NCBI GenBank assembly: GCA_001874305.1
Contig: MPCU01000003.1
Location: 434,001-498,000 of the forward strand
DNA: 64,000 nucleotides
Direction: 5' to 3'
Source: Bacteriovorax sp. MedPE-SWde
Lineage (GTDB): Bacteria; Bdellovibrionota; Bacteriovoracia; Bacteriovoracales; Bacteriovoracaceae
In this document: in pieces, positions 41,994-51,190 of the stretch
Numbering within the stretch: the first letter of the stretch is position 1
Layout of the letters: the number at the start of each line of letters is the position of its first letter
Program-made: the position numbers and the translations under genes
The notes under the pieces: model-generated
The model's input: only the letters and a program-made list of their open reading frames with translations
The model's database searches: none
What the model was told of the DNA's origin: nothing

Positions 41994-44900
41994 AAAAAGA
42001 CAAAAGCCTATATGATGTTTATGAAAGTATTAAGAGCGCAGTCTGTTCCTATATTGAGACAGCCTATTATGTTAATGATAATGATGTGATGGAAACCCGT
42101 AAAGGACTAATTACGGATGATGAAAAGGGGCCGATCTTTAAACAACCAAGATTTGAGTTTTTGAGAAGATATAAACTATCAGACGAACAGTTTTTTGAGT
42201 TCGTAAAAAAATTAGATGAGGTTAAAAATCTAAGTAAAGATGATTTTGAAGTATTTAAAGACTTCTTTATGCAATTTACCCCTGTTGCAACGAATAATGG
42301 AAAGGGATCACTGTTTTCACATCAGATACAATCTTTAAATGAGAGTATCGTTAAAAAGAGAAATGTTGTTGTTACAACGGGGACAGGGTCTGGTAAATCG
42401 TATTGCTTTATGTTACCTGTCCTTTTAAATATACTGTTAGAGGGAATACGAGATAGCTGGAAGGGACCTTCTGAGTCTCACGAAAAGTGGTTTTTGAATT
42501 CAAAAAAATTCTCACATAAAAGAAGAACTTCTAGTCGAAAAGCAGCAGTAAGGTGTCTGATAATTTATCCACTTAATGCGTTAGTGCAAGATCAAGTAGA
42601 GGAGTTAAGAAGTGTATTAAATTCTAAAGTCGCTAACGACATGTATGGGAAATTGTTTGATTCAGATAGAGTATATTTTGGTCAATATAGTGGGACAACA
42701 CTCGGTGGTGGGCGTTTCGATGACGCTAAAAATAGGAGAATTTCCGAAGTTCGTTCAGAGTTAAAAGAAATAAACAGAATATATGAAAGATCAGGTAAGG
42801 GTGATCCTACGATAACCAATTATGACGGTAGTGAACTTTTAACCAGATGGGATATGCAGGATTATCCGCCAGATGTTTTCATTACAAATTTTAGCATGCT
42901 ATCAATTATGCTAAATCGAGATCATGAACAAAAGATTTTTCAAAAAACTAGAGAGTGGCTAGAAGAAGATCGAAAGAATCATGTCTTTTACTTAGTTTTA
43001 GATGAACTCCATAGTTATAGAGGAACAGGAGGTACTGAAATCTCATGTATCGTTAAATCCTTCTTAGATAAAATTGGTCTTGCTCCTGATAGTCCCCAGT
43101 TAGAGGTGATTTGTACATCAGCCTCTCTTGAGGAAGGAAATGTAGAACGAGATAGTAAGTTTATTTCTGATTTCTTTGGACTTGATAATAAGGAGAGTTT
43201 CTTTACACAGATAGATGGCAACCGTGTAGATTACGGAGACACTAAAAATACATTAAAGTTTTTGAGAGAAAATAAAAGGTTATTTGAAGATTACTATAGT
43301 AATTCTTTAGGCTTTGATGAGTTTCAGCAAAGTCTAAGGCAAAAATCAAGTATGAAAGATGCGAATGTCGGTGAGATATTCAACAAATTAAATATTGAAG
43401 GACTTTTTGTAGAGATATCAGAAAAATATAAAAGTAAGAATCAAAGTTTAGATACCTATCCATTAAACTATATGGAGTTGGCAAAAGAGATATATGAGTT
43501 AGACGCCGCGCCAACACTAGGTTTATTAAAAGCTGTAACAAACGAACATGAGGCAGTTTCCAGCTATTTAGGAAAAACTCGTTTGCATATATTTGTTAAA
43601 AATTTAGGAGCATTGAGAGGATCGTTTAGGAAAGAAGGTGAGAAGACTAAGATTAAAGTTTACCCAGAAGTAACTCTTGTGTCAGAGGATTCCAAACTGA
43701 ACTACGAGCTAATGTACTGTCAAGAATGTGGAATGCCATATTTCAGAGGCTACCAATTAAAGGATGAAAGCACAGAAGAGTCAGGGAAGTTTGTTTTAAC
43801 TAATGAGCCAATAATTAAAAAAACTACAGATAAAATCAAGCAGGTTGTCTTCACTCCAAGTGTTGGTTCTTCCGACGTCGTTACATGTGGTCCAACTAAG
43901 GCAGATATTCATCTTGTGCAGGGTGGTTGGTTCTCTGGGTATCGAGTCAATGTATTTACTGGCGAAATGAAAACGGGAGTAGATAAAGAAAATTGGTTTC
44001 CTGTGGATGTCTATTTTTGTGACGAGTCTGATCCATCAAATGAAAATGTACTACCTTATCAGTGTAATTATTGTGAAGCAGATTGGCAGAGGAAACAGGG
44101 AGCAACCTCGCCAATACGTACCATGGGGACTGGTTACAATAAGGTTTCTCAAATTATTGTTGAACAGATTATGAAAGAACTTTCAAGCGTTGTGAATGAG
44201 GAGAAGTTTGAACGAGAGAAATTGGTTGTGTTTAGTGACAGTAGGCGAGATGCGGCAACCATTTCTGCCGAGTTACAACTAAACCACTACAGAGATGCAG
44301 TTAGGGCATGGGTTGAGTCGACATTAATATCTCAAAATGAACCTAATGCGGAATTAAATGACTTTATAGAGGCTGTTGAGCGAGGAAGTAATGATGAGAT
44401 TTTCAGAACTAAATATGCTATTGAAAATCCTCAAAATGCTCCAGTTTTAATGATGTATTTAAACAAGCAGCTTCCTCAGACTTCACCTTTGTATTCAAAA
44501 ATGGATGCAATAGTTCAGAGTAAAGACTCTAAACCCGTTAAGTTTTCAAAAATTCAAAATATAGTTTTCAGGAGTTTGATAAACTCTGGAATAAACCCTG
44601 CAGGACTTTGGTCCATAGGTAAAGTAAAAGAAAGGGCCGAGGATTGGAGATATGCTTTGGTAGAAAGTCCAGTCATTAACTCGGATGAAAGTGAACATGA
44701 AAATATTGAAAACATTAGAGAGAAGTATAGTGGAAAACTTGGAAAACAAATAAGGGAAATAGTTGCTGCACCTAGGGGAAGAGACTTTGAATCACTTGGT
44801 TACGGCTGGCTGACATACAATAGGGATATTCAGGTTCCAGCAGAGACAGAGTTCATAGACTCAATTATTAGGGTTCTTGCTTATCATTATAAAACTAGAG

Positions 44901-47578
44901 ATGAAGACAACTACTATAATGGGTTTGAGGGAGGCGTCCTTCCACCTTTTGTTGTTAAGTGGTTGGTTAATATCAAGCCAGAATTATTCCCAAAGGCAGA
45001 TAGAATAAGTGTTTCCCAAGTAGTTAGTGACCTCTTGAAACCTCTGAATATTGTGGATGCAAACTTTGTTATCAAAAGAGATAATTTGTATCTAAAAAAG
45101 TATGATGAGAAGTTTTGGGAGTGTGAAAAATGTGGTTCAATTCAACTGTTTCATTTTAATTACAGCTGTAGGACAGTAACCCACAAAAATGTCTGTGGGG
45201 GGAAATTAATTGAAGGAGATGTAGGTCAATTAAGTAATCGTGTGAATTATTATCGAGCTTTTACCAAGGATCGCAGGCATACTTCATCTTTGAGGTCCGA
45301 AGAATTAGTCGGACATACTGATAAAAAATATCAGAGGTTAAGACAATTAGTTTTTCAAGGAAAGTATATAGATGAATACGAAGATCATCTTAAAATGTTT
45401 GGCATAGGAGACAATAAAAAAGATAAACTCCAGTTTCTTAATAAGTACTACTCTATAGATCTTCTAAGTGTTACCACTACAATGGAGGCAGGTGTTGACA
45501 TTGGTGGTTTGAAATCCGTCTTTATGGGGAATATGCCACCAAAAAGATTTAATTATCAACAAAGAGCTGGTCGTGCAGGAAGAAGACTGGACAAGTTGTC
45601 CGTTGTTGTTACCTTCTGCAAAGGTCAAAAACATGATGAATATTACTTTGATAATAACTTCGATATGATTGGAGCAAAAGCGGTTTCACCTAGCTTGGAT
45701 TCATCTAACCCAAGGATCTTAATAAGAGTATTCATCAGGCAGTTAATATATAAATTTATTGAAAAAAATAATGATATTAAGAATGATATCATTTCTTCAG
45801 ATAGACCTGATGGAGATATCAATCAAGGTAACTTCGGAACACTGGACTATGCAAAAAAACTTCTAAGTTTGATCTATGGATTAAATGAAGACAGTTTTAT
45901 AGAAATGACGAAAAGTTTCTCCTATTTAACAGATAATACAGGCGTTGATCTGAATGATCTCTCAATAGAGGCAAAAAATAAGCTTAAAATCTTCATCGAT
46001 AACTTACCATTTTTAATCGCTAGGTTTGGACCGATGTATTCATTGTCTGAAGTTTTAGCTTTGGAGGGATTACTGCCAATATATGGAATGCCTTTAAGAA
46101 CAAGTAGTTTAATTCAGAGAGACCCAAATTTAAGACCAAACGACAGGAAGTGGCCGATTGCTAACGAGATAATTCAGCGAGGATCCGATATTGCGTTGTA
46201 TGAGTTTTCACCAGGACGTTCTGTTGTGAAGGAGAAGAATGTTTATACAATCAATGGTGTTTGTTGGCCAAAGCCCTCCGGAACAAAAGGACATAGTCAG
46301 ATAACATTTACCCCTCCTAGTGGTGCTGAATGTGTAGACATTGGTGTATGTAAGAAATGTGAAAACATCGATGTAAAACCAAAGAATCCTAATTGTAGTG
46401 CTTGTAATGCAGGAGGGGAAGACTACATAGTTATGGAGTCATGGAAACCTTCTTTTTATTTCTCTGATCAAAGGCCAAAAGAGTACGACGGATATATTGA
46501 TAGAAGAGATATAAATTCTCGTAAAGTCGCAATGCCTCTAGAGGTTCTAAGGGAGAATGCTAAAATAGATGACTTTAATTTAAAAATGACATCCAACGTA
46601 GGTAAAATTATGAATATTAACCTTAATAATGGGAATGGTTTTGAGTTTATAGAACTAGATGATTTCCCAATAAAAGGTGGATATTTAGAAATGGACTCTG
46701 GAAAAGAGTCTAAAACTCCTGAGTGGGTAAACTTAAGTAGTAAAAAAGAGCCTCTAGAGTCTAGAATCGCTCTCTTTTCTGAGAAGTACACGGATTTGTT
46801 GTTTGTAGAATTTGTAAAGGTTCCTGAATATTCTATGTTTTTTCACAAGACTAGCTCTGAAGATATAGCACTTAAAACAGCGTGGAACTCTTTTGGTGAG
46901 ATTGTTGCACAATCAATCTGCAATAAAGAAGACATTGAGAGAAACGAGATTGATGTTGGAGTGAAATACATACCTAATTCTCAAGATCGAAACGACTTTG
47001 GTAAGTTTTTGCTATATATCGCTGATAATTTAGATAATGGTGCTGGATATAGTTCTTCATATTCTAATCCTGAAAAAATTAAGCAACTATTAGTGTATGC
47101 TAAGAGCTACTTTGAAGGAAGACTATTTGGTAGTGAACATCTCTCAGGTTGTACATCATCATGTTACAAATGTTTACGAAATTATGAGAACAGGTTTACC
47201 CATAGCTTTTTAGACTGGAGACTTGGGCTAGATCTTTTAAATTTAGCAATTGATGAAAATTATGAATTATCACTTGAAAATGATATTTGGAGTTATTTAT
47301 TGAGAAATCATTTTTTGAATTGGATTAATAATGCTGTTGAAGATGCTAATTTCATAATTAAGAGAGAGGGGGATACAACATACTACTATAGCGAGAAAAA
47401 AGATATCGCGATTATTCCTTATCATCCCCTTGAAAATGTGGATTCTAGCTCTAATAGATTTAAAACAAGAAATATAAATAGGAAGATAAAAGCTAAGAAA
47501 AAATATTGGCTTGATATTTTAACATTTGAAAAGAATACGGCTGTCCTCCATCAGGCAACTAGAAGGGCTGAGGAGTAG
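41990..47578 (+). CDS. druE: Giant DUF1998-type helicase, Druantia DruE-like
   Basis: A 1862-aa superfamily 2 helicase-like protein; ATG 41990 is in the ATGA overlap, and the upstream TTG 41975 is unsupported. Motif I is VVVTTGTGSGKS (about 126-137), motif II VLDELHSYRG (about 336), motif III ICTSASLEE, motif V TTTMEAGVDIGGL, motif VI YQQRAGRAGRR (about 1189). Several CxxC zinc-binding pairs follow (CQECGMPY, CEKCGS, CKKCEN, CSACNAG). The DUF1998 region lies near 1680-1770, ending HLSGCTSSCYKCLRNYENRF. Size and domain order match DruE. It probably moves on DNA during anti-phage defence. Confidence 0.88.
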   Translation: MKKDKSLYDVYESIKSAVCSYIETAYYVNDNDVMETRKGLITDDEKGPIFKQPRFEFLRRYKLSDEQFFEFVKKLDEVKNLSKDDFEVFKDFFMQFTPVATNNGKGSLFSHQIQSLNESIVKKRNVVVTTGTGSGKSYCFMLPVLLNILLEGIRDSWKGPSESHEKWFLNSKKFSHKRRTSSRKAAVRCLIIYPLNALVQDQVEELRSVLNSKVANDMYGKLFDSDRVYFGQYSGTTLGGGRFDDAKNRRISEVRSELKEINRIYERSGKGDPTITNYDGSELLTRWDMQDYPPDVFITNFSMLSIMLNRDHEQKIFQKTREWLEEDRKNHVFYLVLDELHSYRGTGGTEISCIVKSFLDKIGLAPDSPQLEVICTSASLEEGNVERDSKFISDFFGLDNKESFFTQIDGNRVDYGDTKNTLKFLRENKRLFEDYYSNSLGFDEFQQSLRQKSSMKDANVGEIFNKLNIEGLFVEISEKYKSKNQSLDTYPLNYMELAKEIYELDAAPTLGLLKAVTNEHEAVSSYLGKTRLHIFVKNLGALRGSFRKEGEKTKIKVYPEVTLVSEDSKLNYELMYCQECGMPYFRGYQLKDESTEESGKFVLTNEPIIKKTTDKIKQVVFTPSVGSSDVVTCGPTKADIHLVQGGWFSGYRVNVFTGEMKTGVDKENWFPVDVYFCDESDPSNENVLPYQCNYCEADWQRKQGATSPIRTMGTGYNKVSQIIVEQIMKELSSVVNEEKFEREKLVVFSDSRRDAATISAELQLNHYRDAVRAWVESTLISQNEPNAELNDFIEAVERGSNDEIFRTKYAIENPQNAPVLMMYLNKQLPQTSPLYSKMDAIVQSKDSKPVKFSKIQNIVFRSLINSGINPAGLWSIGKVKERAEDWRYALVESPVINSDESEHENIENIREKYSGKLGKQIREIVAAPRGRDFESLGYGWLTYNRDIQVPAETEFIDSIIRVLAYHYKTRDEDNYYNGFEGGVLPPFVVKWLVNIKPELFPKADRISVSQVVSDLLKPLNIVDANFVIKRDNLYLKKYDEKFWECEKCGSIQLFHFNYSCRTVTHKNVCGGKLIEGDVGQLSNRVNYYRAFTKDRRHTSSLRSEELVGHTDKKYQRLRQLVFQGKYIDEYEDHLKMFGIGDNKKDKLQFLNKYYSIDLLSVTTTMEAGVDIGGLKSVFMGNMPPKRFNYQQRAGRAGRRLDKLSVVVTFCKGQKHDEYYFDNNFDMIGAKAVSPSLDSSNPRILIRVFIRQLIYKFIEKNNDIKNDIISSDRPDGDINQGNFGTLDYAKKLLSLIYGLNEDSFIEMTKSFSYLTDNTGVDLNDLSIEAKNKLKIFIDNLPFLIARFGPMYSLSEVLALEGLLPIYGMPLRTSSLIQRDPNLRPNDRKWPIANEIIQRGSDIALYEFSPGRSVVKEKNVYTINGVCWPKPSGTKGHSQITFTPPSGAECVDIGVCKKCENIDVKPKNPNCSACNAGGEDYIVMESWKPSFYFSDQRPKEYDGYIDRRDINSRKVAMPLEVLRENAKIDDFNLKMTSNVGKIMNINLNNGNGFEFIELDDFPIKGGYLEMDSGKESKTPEWVNLSSKKEPLESRIALFSEKYTDLLFVEFVKVPEYSMFFHKTSSEDIALKTAWNSFGEIVAQSICNKEDIERNEIDVGVKYIPNSQDRNDFGKFLLYIADNLDNGAGYSSSYSNPEKIKQLLVYAKSYFEGRLFGSEHLSGCTSSCYKCLRNYENRFTHSFLDWRLGLDLLNLAIDENYELSLENDIWSYLLRNHFLNWINNAVEDANFIIKREGDTTYYYSEKKDIAIIPYHPLENVDSSSNRFKTRNINRKIKAKKKYWLDILTFEKNTAVLHQATRRAEE

Positions 47579-47582
47579 GTTT

Positions 47583-48611
47583 ATGAAATATATTTCATTC
47601 ACGAATTATATTAAAGCAAGAAAGTGCAAGGCAAGCGTGATTACACCATCTAGGCTTTTGGGGAAGAGTACACCAAGACTGTATTCCAAGAGGCAGATTG
47701 TCGGATTTCTATTTCATGAAATAAAAGAAAAGTCTGCTGAATCCAACTTGCTTGATGATCATAGCTCTTATTTAAAATTTCTTGATGAATTTAAAAAGAA
47801 ATATTCAAATTCTTTTGATTTTGATTCACTTTCAAATCTAGATTTATGGTCGGAAACAAATGATATTCTTGGTTACATGATGGATATGAGTGACCAACTT
47901 CAGGATAAAGCTGAGAAGGTTTTTGCTATAAGAAGAGAGCAGGAATTTGTATCTAACGATAAGATTGTTTTGGCTAAGCCTGATTTAGTCTTAGAAAAGG
48001 GAGACGAAGTCGTAATTTATGACTTCAAGTCAGGTAGACTAAATGATTCAAAAGGAGAAACAAAAGAAGAGTATATTATTCAACTTCACTTTTATGCAGG
48101 TGTGCTAAATGATCATTATGGAGAAAAGGTCTATAAAGGGGTGTTGGAAAGCTATCTAGAGGGGACAAAGATATTAAGCCTAGATATGAATTACTCTAGA
48201 AATATAATTGCTGAAGCTAAAAGAATTCGTGAACAATTAAACGACTTATTTCCTGATAAACAAGTACCATTTGAGACATTTAATGAGAATGCTACTTATG
48301 ATATGAATAATTGTAAGTTTTGTAATGTGAGAGCCTTCTGTAAGGTTTATAAAAATGATTATGTTCCACCGGTTGATGACCAGCTTTATTGCTTCTCCGG
48401 AGCGGTGGAGAGTGTTGATTGGCCTGGTGAAGATAAGTTTGCCACTATCATTATTGCCTTGGGTGAAAAAAATATTTCAATTAAATCAATTCCATCAAAA
48501 TTTGCAAAGCTTGTAAGTACGGGGCAGCTCATTTGCCTGAATGATGTTAAGCTTATATCTGATGGAGAATACAACTACCTTCCTTGGAGCAGGTTGGAGG
48601 TGTATGAGTAA
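47583..48611 (+). CDS. RecB/Cas4-like PD-(D/E)XK nuclease with Fe-S cysteines
   Basis: A 342-aa protein; ATG 47583 has GAGGAG upstream, and an earlier ATG inside the helicase gene is rejected. It has the full RecB/Cas4 nuclease set: His45 in GFLFHEI, Asp134 in KPDLVLE, Asp147-x-Lys149 in IYDFKSG, and Gln167-Tyr171 (QLHFY). It also has Fe-S cysteines: Cys15 at the N-terminus and C244-x2-C247-x5-C253. Residues about 265-342 form an extra beta-rich domain. It starts 4 nt after the helicase stop and overlaps the next gene by 8 nt, so it belongs to the same operon. It probably cleaves or resects DNA. Confidence 0.85.
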   Translation: MKYISFTNYIKARKCKASVITPSRLLGKSTPRLYSKRQIVGFLFHEIKEKSAESNLLDDHSSYLKFLDEFKKKYSNSFDFDSLSNLDLWSETNDILGYMMDMSDQLQDKAEKVFAIRREQEFVSNDKIVLAKPDLVLEKGDEVVIYDFKSGRLNDSKGETKEEYIIQLHFYAGVLNDHYGEKVYKGVLESYLEGTKILSLDMNYSRNIIAEAKRIREQLNDLFPDKQVPFETFNENATYDMNNCKFCNVRAFCKVYKNDYVPPVDDQLYCFSGAVESVDWPGEDKFATIIIALGEKNISIKSIPSKFAKLVSTGQLICLNDVKLISDGEYNYLPWSRLEVYE

Positions 48612-50361
48612 AATTGTATGTGCTCTTTGGCGACATTTTGAACCATTTTTACTTAAACAAGTTCCTGTTTACTTCACTTTTAATAAAAAATTGATTGTAG
48701 ACATTGTTTCTAATGAACTAGAGCTTGTTGACCATGATGAGGCTTACCGTGAGTTTTTGAATTTGGCACGTTCATTTATGGTCACAAGTGAAAGCAAGGT
48801 TGCAATATGTGAAAACGTTTATAAAAATGTCTATAGAAACAAAAGCTCATCAATCGTTTTGATAGCATTACAAATATTAGCGGTTGAACAAATGGATAAA
48901 GACGGAGGGAATTATACTGAACATGCGTATTTCCCAAGATTAAGAAACTTAATAAATGAAAACTTAATGGAGGGGACCTCACTTCCTTTTGACTCTGATG
49001 AGTATGTTAGATTGTGGGATACATTCTCTGAAGAGGTCAGGAGTTATTATAGTGATAATAATTATGTCGTAACTTTTGACCTTGAAGCAACAAAAGCTTA
49101 CAAAAACAAAATTATGCCCTTATCTCAGGCTCTCTTATCTCATGCTGACCTTGTTAAAATGGGGTTAGCTCTTTATGAGAAGTATAGTGAAGTAAATGTA
49201 GATAAATTCGACTTTGAAACTTTTTTAAAAAATGAAAAAAGAATAGTGTCTCCACGAGGAAGAGAGTGCTTAAGTAAGAACGCTATAAGATCCAAGGTCG
49301 CTGAGCAATTTCGTGGGTTTATATCCTCTACAACAGTAGATCAACTTATTCATATTGATACAGAAATTAAAAAGAATATTGATCATCTTGACGTTGTTAT
49401 TAGGCTTGAAGAGGACCCATTTGAAGGTACTTTCGATTATTTGTTAGAGTTCAAAAAACAGAATAGAGATATTGAAGCTCTAGTGGGAATGAGCCAGCTT
49501 GTAACTTATTTAGATAAGTCGAAATATATGTGTGTCGCTAAGACGCTAGATTTTCTTCAGGGAGGGAATAAGTTTTCAAAAACTCTAAAATCAGAGTTAG
49601 TCTCATATCTTGTGCAAGACGAAAAAAATATTAATTATATCGAGACTTCACTAGAGATCAATAATTTAGATTACAATGTAGTAGACCTCGGAATAAATAA
49701 TCTTAAACTCGTAAAAATTATTGATAAACGTATTAAAGGTCGAGTTGTCGGGATCTTCAATGGTAGACTTAAGAATGGGACTGAGGCCGTTGCAATAGAG
49801 TTTGAAGGAGGTATTCAGATATCAAAAGCAGGATACTCATTTTTAAAAGGGTACTATCCTGAGAAGTTATTAATAGATGGTGTTGAATTTGCTGATACAG
49901 ATACAATAAAGGTAAATTCACAGACTATGGTCTGGCAATCATTTGTTGAAATGATGAAAAGAAATGAGAGAGATGAATATCAATTGTTAATTAATGGGAG
50001 CAAGATAAGATTGGCAATAGAGTCTCCCTCCACAGCAGAAAAAGCACCTGTTGGAATGAGAGTTGTTGAGAAAGTTATCAACATACATTCTGTCGCATGT
50101 GATTTTAACGAAAAGTTCATTTGCGGATTTAGCTTGAATAATATCAATAAACTAAGTTCAATTACACAGAGAGACTTCTTATACTTTATTTCAGATTTAG
50201 ATCACCTACATGAAGAAGTTGATAATGAAATGCTTCTTCTCGTTGAAGAAAGCATAAGAAGTAGTAAACACCTAGGCAAAACCCATAAAGAATACCTTAT
50301 ACTTAGGCTTAGAAGCACAAGAAAAGTACCAATAAGAATAATTAATCGACTAGTCTCCTAG
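48604..50361 (+). CDS. Unknown 585-aa protein of the Druantia-like operon
   Basis: A 585-aa protein; ATG 48604 has GGAGG upstream and overlaps the nuclease stop by 8 nt. I recognise no domain. The first 270 residues are helical. The middle (about 250-330) has acidic/Lys pairs within beta strands (DHLDVVIRLEEDP, FDYLLEFKKQNRDIEALVGMSQ), which resemble but do not complete a PD-(D/E)XK core. The second half looks beta-rich with a short C-terminal helical tail. No signal peptide or membrane segment. It is the last gene of the operon; a 355-nt gap follows. Confidence 0.7.
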   Translation: MSKIVCALWRHFEPFLLKQVPVYFTFNKKLIVDIVSNELELVDHDEAYREFLNLARSFMVTSESKVAICENVYKNVYRNKSSSIVLIALQILAVEQMDKDGGNYTEHAYFPRLRNLINENLMEGTSLPFDSDEYVRLWDTFSEEVRSYYSDNNYVVTFDLEATKAYKNKIMPLSQALLSHADLVKMGLALYEKYSEVNVDKFDFETFLKNEKRIVSPRGRECLSKNAIRSKVAEQFRGFISSTTVDQLIHIDTEIKKNIDHLDVVIRLEEDPFEGTFDYLLEFKKQNRDIEALVGMSQLVTYLDKSKYMCVAKTLDFLQGGNKFSKTLKSELVSYLVQDEKNINYIETSLEINNLDYNVVDLGINNLKLVKIIDKRIKGRVVGIFNGRLKNGTEAVAIEFEGGIQISKAGYSFLKGYYPEKLLIDGVEFADTDTIKVNSQTMVWQSFVEMMKRNERDEYQLLINGSKIRLAIESPSTAEKAPVGMRVVEKVINIHSVACDFNEKFICGFSLNNINKLSSITQRDFLYFISDLDHLHEEVDNEMLLLVEESIRSSKHLGKTHKEYLILRLRSTRKVPIRIINRLVS

Positions 50362-50529
50362 CTTGGCCACCCTATAACAAATTTACTTTTGAAACTCTGT
50401 TTTTAATTAAATTCAACCTCCTCTTTCCCTCTCTCTAGTTTCTTTGGTGAGTAATGAGATTTTTTAACAATTTAAAAGCTTAATCTATTTCGATTTTTCT
50501 ACTCTTTATATTAGATAAAGTATGCATTC

Positions 50530-50646
50530 ATGGAGAGATACATCAGGCAAGCCGGTGTCGATATTAAAGGGATTACTGCATGTTTGGATGATCTTCATAA
50601 CCCATTGTTATCTGATAATAGAGTTCTATCTCTAGTAAATAATTAA
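50530..50646 (+). pseudogene. Short ORF, possible gene remnant
   Basis: The gap 50362-50716 holds only this 38-codon ORF (MERYIRQAGVDIKGITACLD, ending VLSLVNN). It has no ribosome site; it may be a fragment of a decayed gene. The rest of the gap is AT-rich sequence with nothing recognised. Confidence 0.25.
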
Positions 50647-50716
50647 TTAAATTCACTTCTTTGAGCTAGTATAATTAGGTGATACTAATGTAATTAGTTC
50701 GAAGGAGTGTCTGTAA

Positions 50717-51184
50717 ATGTCTAAAAATAATAAAATTGGAAAGAGTAAACTAGAGATAGTTCAGGATAATTCACTTTATTGGTGCATTGAAAAAGAGAAT
50801 GTTTTCTCTGATGTGAAAAATCACTTTTGCTTTGATATATCTCTTAATGATCGTATTGAAGGTGACTATTGCTGGTATAGGGCTTTAGATGAAAAAGGTC
50901 TCACTTTGGGTTATTGTTGGGTACGAGCTGACGATGAGGTCTTTGAAGTCTCTATTGCCGTTTCTAAGCAATTTAGAGGTAATGGTGTAGGTATGAAGCT
51001 CTTTGAATTTGCACTTTCAAGAAATGAAAATTCAAAAGTAATTTCTGCAGTAATAATGCCTGAAAATAAGAATAGGGATAAGATATATAAATGGTTACTT
51101 CGACAAGGGTTTGAAGAAACTCCAGGAAATGAAAGAATCTTATGGAATAATGGACAGAATGTTACAGTTTATAAGCAGGTTTAG
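50717..51184 (+). CDS. GNAT-family acetyltransferase
   Basis: A 155-aa N-acetyltransferase fold. The acetyl-CoA-binding motif A is SVAVSKQFRGNGVGMKLFEFAL-like (actual: IAVSKQFRGNGVGMKLFEF, about residues 77-95) and motif B is NKNRDKIYKWLLRQGFEE. GAAGGAG lies upstream. It is 6 nt before a HEPN/RES toxin-like gene. GNAT proteins can acetylate tRNA, antibiotics or proteins; here it may modify or be the partner of the RES protein. Target unknown. Confidence 0.85.
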   Translation: MSKNNKIGKSKLEIVQDNSLYWCIEKENVFSDVKNHFCFDISLNDRIEGDYCWYRALDEKGLTLGYCWVRADDEVFEVSIAVSKQFRGNGVGMKLFEFALSRNENSKVISAVIMPENKNRDKIYKWLLRQGFEETPGNERILWNNGQNVTVYKQV

Positions 51185-51190
51185 GAAAAT

